Shown here: in pieces, positions 60,538-64,000 of the stretch
Layout of the letters: each line of letters begins with the position of its first letter
Numbering within the stretch: the first letter of the stretch is position 1
From: an uncultured Christensenella sp.
GTDB lineage: Bacteria > Bacillota > Clostridia > Christensenellales > UBA3700
Length of the DNA: 64,000 nucleotides
Reading direction: 5' to 3'
NCBI GenBank assembly: GCA_910583995.1
Contig: CAJTYW010000003.1
Coordinates: 62,001 to 126,000 of the forward strand
The notes under the pieces: model-generated
What the model saw: only the letters and a program-made list of their open reading frames with translations
Databases searched by the model: none
Told to the model about the DNA's origin: nothing
Made by a program: the position numbers and the translations under genes

Positions 60538-60566
60538 TTGCCTTTTGTATAGTTTTATGTTATAAT
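60538..60566 (+). promoter_or_regulatory. Promoter of the response regulator
   Basis: TTGCCT (60538-60543) and TATAAT (60561-60566) with a 17-base spacer, then AGGAGAGGG at 60581-60589 before the ATG. Confidence 0.75.
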
Positions 60567-60596
60567 TATGTAAATCAATTAGGAGAGGGTTTAAAA

Positions 60597-61280
60597 ATGA
60601 AATATTCAATTTACGCTGTAGATGATGATGAAAGCATTAGAGACTTATACAAGTACACTTTTGAACCTTTAGGTTATGAGTGTCGAACCTTTCATTCAGC
60701 AGAAGAGTTGTTTGTCGCATTGGAGAAGAATTTACCTAATGTTTTATTAATGGATGTTATGTTACCGGGTATGGACGGTATTTCGGCTGTTAAAATTCTT
60801 CGTGAACAGTATCAGACTCTTTCAATAATCATTGTAAGTAGCAAAAGTGATGAAATCAGTAAAGTACGTGGTCTGGACTCTGGTGCAGATGACTACATAG
60901 CAAAACCATTTGGTGTGCTTGAGCTTGTAGCAAGGGTAAAAGTCAGTATTCGTAAGCAAAATTTTGCAAAAGAAGAATCAACTGTTTTTGAATATGGCGA
61001 TATACTTTTGAACAATGACGAGCATATTGTAACTGTCAATGGTAATGTCGTAAAAATGACTTTGAAAGAATTTAACTTATTAAAACTTTTAATGTCAAAA
61101 GCAGGCAATGTCGTACCTAGGGAATCAATCCTTAACGATGTTTGGGGCTTTGAGTATTATGGTAAAACTCGTACTTTGGATATGCACGTTAAGTCTTTAA
61201 GAAGTAAGCTGTCAGAGTTTAGTAATAAAGAATATATCCAAACTATAAGAGGTGTGGGATATAAGTTTATCAATCAATAA
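60597..61280 (+). CDS. OmpR/PhoB-family response regulator (orphan)
   Basis: 227 residues. Receiver: acidic pocket 'VDDDESI', phospho-acceptor Asp in 'LLMDVMLPGMDG' near residue 53, Ser/Thr switch in 'IIVSSKSDE' and Lys in 'IAKPFG'. C-terminal winged helix: 'VKMTLKEFNLLKLLMSKAGNVVPRESILNDVWGFEYYGKTRTLDMHVKSLRSKL'. It should be phosphorylated by a histidine kinase and bind DNA direct repeats. No kinase gene is adjacent; the next gene is a radical SAM protein behind its own promoter, so the partner is elsewhere. Confidence 0.95.
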   Translation: MKYSIYAVDDDESIRDLYKYTFEPLGYECRTFHSAEELFVALEKNLPNVLLMDVMLPGMDGISAVKILREQYQTLSIIIVSSKSDEISKVRGLDSGADDYIAKPFGVLELVARVKVSIRKQNFAKEESTVFEYGDILLNNDEHIVTVNGNVVKMTLKEFNLLKLLMSKAGNVVPRESILNDVWGFEYYGKTRTLDMHVKSLRSKLSEFSNKEYIQTIRGVGYKFINQ

Positions 61281-61292
61281 TTATTAAAATTA

Positions 61293-61325
61293 AAATATTC
61301 CCTTGAGTACGGGAATATTTTTTTG
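61293..61325 (+). terminator. Terminator of the response regulator
   Basis: AATATTCCC (61294-61302) and GGGAATATT (61311-61319) arms, followed by a T run. Confidence 0.88.
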
Positions 61326-61484
61326 CTTAAATTAATTTTAAATTTATTATTATATCTAAGTTTAAAATTATGTAGTCAATATATGTTTAATTGTATCGTT
61401 TTAAATATTATGAAATTTATTAAAGCTGCATTTAACAAAATTGCTTCAAAAATCGATACTATTTTAATGTGTGAATAGTATTAC

Positions 61485-61513
61485 TTGACATAAAAGCTAA
61501 ATAATGATAAAAT
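61485..61513 (+). promoter_or_regulatory. Promoter of the YgiQ gene
   Basis: TTGACA (61485-61490) and TAAAAT (61508-61513), spacer 17. Transcription would start near 61520, downstream of an in-frame ATG at 61504, so the ATG at 61531 is the likely start. Confidence 0.75.
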
Positions 61514-61530
61514 TTATAAAAGGTAAATTT

Positions 61531-63534
61531 ATGGAATTTTTGGCAGTTAAAAAAGAAGAATTAAATGGTAGACAACCTGATTTTGTTTATGTGACGGGGG
61601 AAGCGTATTGCGACCACCCATCTTTTGGTACTGCAATAATCACCAGAATGCTTGAGCATTTAGGCTTTTTGGTTGCAATAATTCCACAGCCGCAAAAAGA
61701 TATTGATTATCTTGAATTCGGTACTCCAAAATACGGCTTTTTTGTGTCCAGCGGTGTTGTTGATAGTATGGTCAATAATTACACAGTTGCAAAAATTAAA
61801 AGAACGCGTGATGTTTATAGCGAAGGCGGAGATATTGGAAAAAGACCAGATAGAGCTGTTTGTGTTTATACAAAAACTTTAAAAAGACTGTTTCCAAATG
61901 TACCTGTCGTGATTGGTGGTATTGAAGCGTCATTGAGAAGATTTGCACATTATGACTATTGGGCGGATAAAGTTTTGCCTAGTATATTAGTTGATAGCAA
62001 TGCGGATTTACTTATTTACGGAATGGGTGAAACACCTATTTTAGATATTGCAAAAAATATAAAAAAAGGCGTACCACTAGATAAAATGAGAGATATTGAA
62101 GGGGTATGCTATTTAGAAAATTACGAAAAATTATCAAAAAAATTAAAAACGCAGATTGAAGAACATTCAGCTATTTTCTGTCCAAGTTTTGAAGAAGTTG
62201 TGGAAAATAAAAAGTCGTATGTTAAAGCATTTAATATGCAATCACAAAACAATGACCATATAACTGCAAAAATTTTGTTGCAAAAACAGCCTGACGGCAG
62301 ATATCTTGTGCAAAATATCCCGCAAAGGTCTGCAACTGTTGAAGAAATGGATATGGTTTATTCTCTTCCTTATGCACGCAATTATCACCCAATGTATACA
62401 CGGGGAGTACCTGCAATTGAAGAAGTAAAATATTCTATTACTTCTCAAAGGGGGTGTTTTGGCGGTTGTAGTTATTGTGCAATTACATATCACCAAGGCA
62501 GAACTATTCAAAAAAGAAGTAAAGAGTCTATTATTAGAGAAGTAAAAATTTTTACTGCTGATAAAGATTTTAAAGGTTATGTACACGATGTTGGTGGTCC
62601 TACCGCTAATTTTAGAAATGTATCTTGCAAAAGCCAAAAGAAAAATGGCGTTTGTTTAAAGAAAAATTGTATTGGTTACAAACCTTGTGCAAATTTGGAA
62701 GTTTCACATACTGAATATCTTGATTTGCTTAGAGAGTTAAGGGAGCTTGAAGGAGTTAAAAAAGTATTTATCCGCAGTGGTATAAGATACGACTATTTGA
62801 TGATGGATAGCGATGATGCTTTTATGACGGAATTAATCAAGCACCACATTAGCGGACAACTAAAAGTTGCTCCCGAACATACAGAAGATAGTGTGTTAAA
62901 ACTTATGAATAAACCACCTTTCCGAGTTTATAGGGAGTTTAAGGCTAAGTTTGATAAAATCAATCAAAGTCTTGGTAAAAAGCAGTATTTAGTGCCTTAT
63001 CTTATCTCATCTCACCCAGGTTGCACCTTAAAAGATGCAGTAAGACTTGCAGAATATTTAAAAAGTATAAATTATATGCCTGAGCAGGTACAAGATTTTT
63101 ATCCTACACCATCTACAAAATCAACTTGTATGTATTATACAGGTTTAAACCCCGATACTTTGGAAGAGATTTTTGTGCCAAAAACTAAAGAAGAGAAGAA
63201 AATGCAAAGAGCATTGCTACAATATCGTAAAAAAGAGAATTACGATATAGTACACAAAGCTTTGGAACTTGCAGGAAGAAAAGACTTGATTGGCTTTGGC
63301 TTAAATTGTTTGATAAAACCGACTAAGGAAGAAGCTATAAACAATAGTTTAACAACAAACAATAAAAAGCAGGGTAATGTTACAAATAGTAATAGTAAAA
63401 ATAAAATCGACTTTTCTAAAAACAATAAATCAAGCAATAAAGCGGGTGGATATAATAAAAACAAACCCGATTTTAATAAAACAAGTAATAAAGGCAAAAA
63501 AACAAGCGGGCATAAGACTTCTAAAAACAGATAA
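61531..63534 (+). CDS. YgiQ-family radical SAM protein
   Basis: 667 residues. N-terminal 'FVYVTGEAYCDHPSFGTAIITRMLEHLGFLVAIIPQP' is the YgiQ opening (B12-binding-like fold), then 'VPVVIGGIEASLRRFAHYDYWADKVLPSILVDSNADLLIYGMGE'. The radical SAM [4Fe-4S] site is 'SQRGCFGGCSYCAITYHQGR' near residue 309, followed by 'KVFIRSGIRYDYLM', 'GQLKVAPEHTEDSVLKLMNKP' and 'QDFYPTPSTKSTCMYYTG'. Four further cysteines ('CKSQKKNGVCLKKNCIGYKPC') may bind a second cluster. The last 70 residues are a Lys/Asn/Ser-rich tail. The reaction is unknown for this family. Short AAAGG site ahead of the ATG. Confidence 0.92.
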   Translation: MEFLAVKKEELNGRQPDFVYVTGEAYCDHPSFGTAIITRMLEHLGFLVAIIPQPQKDIDYLEFGTPKYGFFVSSGVVDSMVNNYTVAKIKRTRDVYSEGGDIGKRPDRAVCVYTKTLKRLFPNVPVVIGGIEASLRRFAHYDYWADKVLPSILVDSNADLLIYGMGETPILDIAKNIKKGVPLDKMRDIEGVCYLENYEKLSKKLKTQIEEHSAIFCPSFEEVVENKKSYVKAFNMQSQNNDHITAKILLQKQPDGRYLVQNIPQRSATVEEMDMVYSLPYARNYHPMYTRGVPAIEEVKYSITSQRGCFGGCSYCAITYHQGRTIQKRSKESIIREVKIFTADKDFKGYVHDVGGPTANFRNVSCKSQKKNGVCLKKNCIGYKPCANLEVSHTEYLDLLRELRELEGVKKVFIRSGIRYDYLMMDSDDAFMTELIKHHISGQLKVAPEHTEDSVLKLMNKPPFRVYREFKAKFDKINQSLGKKQYLVPYLISSHPGCTLKDAVRLAEYLKSINYMPEQVQDFYPTPSTKSTCMYYTGLNPDTLEEIFVPKTKEEKKMQRALLQYRKKENYDIVHKALELAGRKDLIGFGLNCLIKPTKEEAINNSLTTNNKKQGNVTNSNSKNKIDFSKNNKSSNKAGGYNKNKPDFNKTSNKGKKTSGHKTSKNR

Positions 63535-63555
63535 TCAAAACCAATAAAGCAAAAA

Positions 63556-63583
63556 ATAAGCAGTTTTCACTGCTTATTTTTTT
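63556..63583 (+). terminator. Terminator of the YgiQ gene
   Basis: AATAAGCAGT and ACTGCTTATT arms with a four-base loop and a following T run. Confidence 0.88.
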
Positions 63584-63730
63584 ATAAAATATTGCTATCT
63601 ATAAATTGTTTTTTATTAAATTAATAAATTATGATTAAAGAGCGTTATTTATAATATACTAAATAAAATATATATTAATGTTTAAATTTAAAATAATAAA
63701 TTTTTAAAAGATTTTATCTAATTTAGATAA

Positions 63731-63766
63731 ACAAAAAACTTCTGATTTTACTCAGAAGTTTTTTGT
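63731..63766. terminator. Terminator of the reverse-strand surface protein (bidirectional)
   Basis: AAAAAACTTCTGA and TCAGAAGTTTTTT arms around a short loop, with A run left and T run right. It follows the reverse gene that enters from the right edge. The 63584-63730 stretch is AT-rich with nothing else seen. Confidence 0.88.
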
Positions 63767-63784
63767 TATTCGGAATATTTTTTA

Positions 63785-64000
63785 TTAATCCTGGTGTTTT
63801 TGGTTAATGTCACGTTTTTGTGCATTAGCCTTGTTGTAGTCGACTCTGTTTCTATTATAAGTTTCTGTGCCTTTTTCGTTAAAGTTGCCTTTTCTTGAGA
63901 ATTTATCAAATACATTGAATTTCTTAAGTGCAAATATTACAACAACGATTATTAGTAGTAGACCGATTATACCAGTAGTGATATAAAGCCATAGTAATGG
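63785..64000 (-). CDS. Membrane-anchored protein, C-terminal 71 residues
   Basis: Read on the reverse strand from the right edge, the frame is open for 71 residues to a TAA at 63785. It has one membrane segment ('WLYITTGIIGLLLIIVVVIFAL') followed by 'KKFNVFDKFSRKGNF' and a polar, Asn/Lys-rich cytoplasmic tail ending 'INQKHQD'. The rest of the gene lies beyond the window. The membrane helix plus basic tail echoes the ends of three other surface proteins here (1-1010, 28569-29354 and 46292-48781), so an extracellular N-terminal part is likely. Confidence 0.75.
   Translation of the reverse strand, partial: PLLWLYITTGIIGLLLIIVVVIFALKKFNVFDKFSRKGNFNEKGTETYNRNRVDYNKANAQKRDINQKHQD

Noticed and set aside
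60681..60687. TGTCGAA in the response regulator gene as a third 0A box
   Set aside because: It lies inside a coding region with no promoter arrangement and is expected by chance.
61504..61530. Longer YgiQ start at 61504
   Set aside because: The consensus promoter puts transcription start downstream of this ATG, and the family N-terminus begins at 61531.

Overview
The window is AT-rich throughout and reads as a chromosome segment of a spore-forming, Clostridia-like member of the Bacillota, probably an uncultured gut-type organism. The evidence is: strong GGAGG ribosome sites; sigma-A type promoters with 17-nt spacers; a threonine T-box; an infC-rpmI-rplT operon behind a structured leader; an AUU start for infC; and sporulation genes (spoIVB, a Spo0A-type DNA-binding protein, a SpoIIM-like protein, dacF). 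No tRNA, rRNA, CRISPR array or insertion sequence was seen.

Layout. 1-9.5 kb: the end of a surface protein, a sodium:solute symporter, a lipoprotein of the endonuclease/exonuclease/phosphatase fold, a reverse-strand glycosidase pair (one clearly GH95) and luxS. 9.6-16.5 kb: housekeeping block (thrS, infC-rpmI-rplT, an rRNA methyltransferase, yebC-proA). 16.6-24.2 kb: rubrerythrin, a PC4-type protein, an antiporter, then the sporulation neighbourhood spoIVB / receiver-less spo0A / spoIIM-like / degenerate deoB-like / dacF. 24.3-29.4 kb: FGGY kinase plus FAD oxidoreductase, a helix-turn-helix regulator and an anchored surface protein. 29.5-39.2 kb: a compact podovirus-like head cassette (terminase, portal, scaffold, capsid, neck proteins, two holins) with no tail, lysin, integrase, repressor or replication gene. 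39.3-51.8 kb: murG, a lipase-like hydrolase, a parE-parC type pair, a large propeller surface protein, an alpha-CTD/WG-repeat fusion and gdhA. 52-64 kb: a yybP-ykoY type riboswitch before a P-type ATPase, yqeY, a QueG-like ferredoxin-type protein, a nadD-yqeK fusion, rsfS, an orphan response regulator, a YgiQ radical SAM protein and the end of another membrane-anchored protein.

The most unusual points are these. (1) A Spo0A effector domain stands alone in the normal spo0A position, with no receiver. (2) Two intergenic 0A-box-like sites sit at the same distance upstream of strong promoters, one before that gene and one before the HTH regulator that lies near the head cassette. (3) The head cassette itself looks domesticated or remnant. 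(4) Several genes have their ATG about 6-10 nt after a good -10 box and no Shine-Dalgarno, and at one of them an intrinsic-terminator-like hairpin covers the start codon. (5) An RNA polymerase alpha-CTD-like domain is fused to WG repeats. All functions are inferred from reading the sequence; no database search was run.
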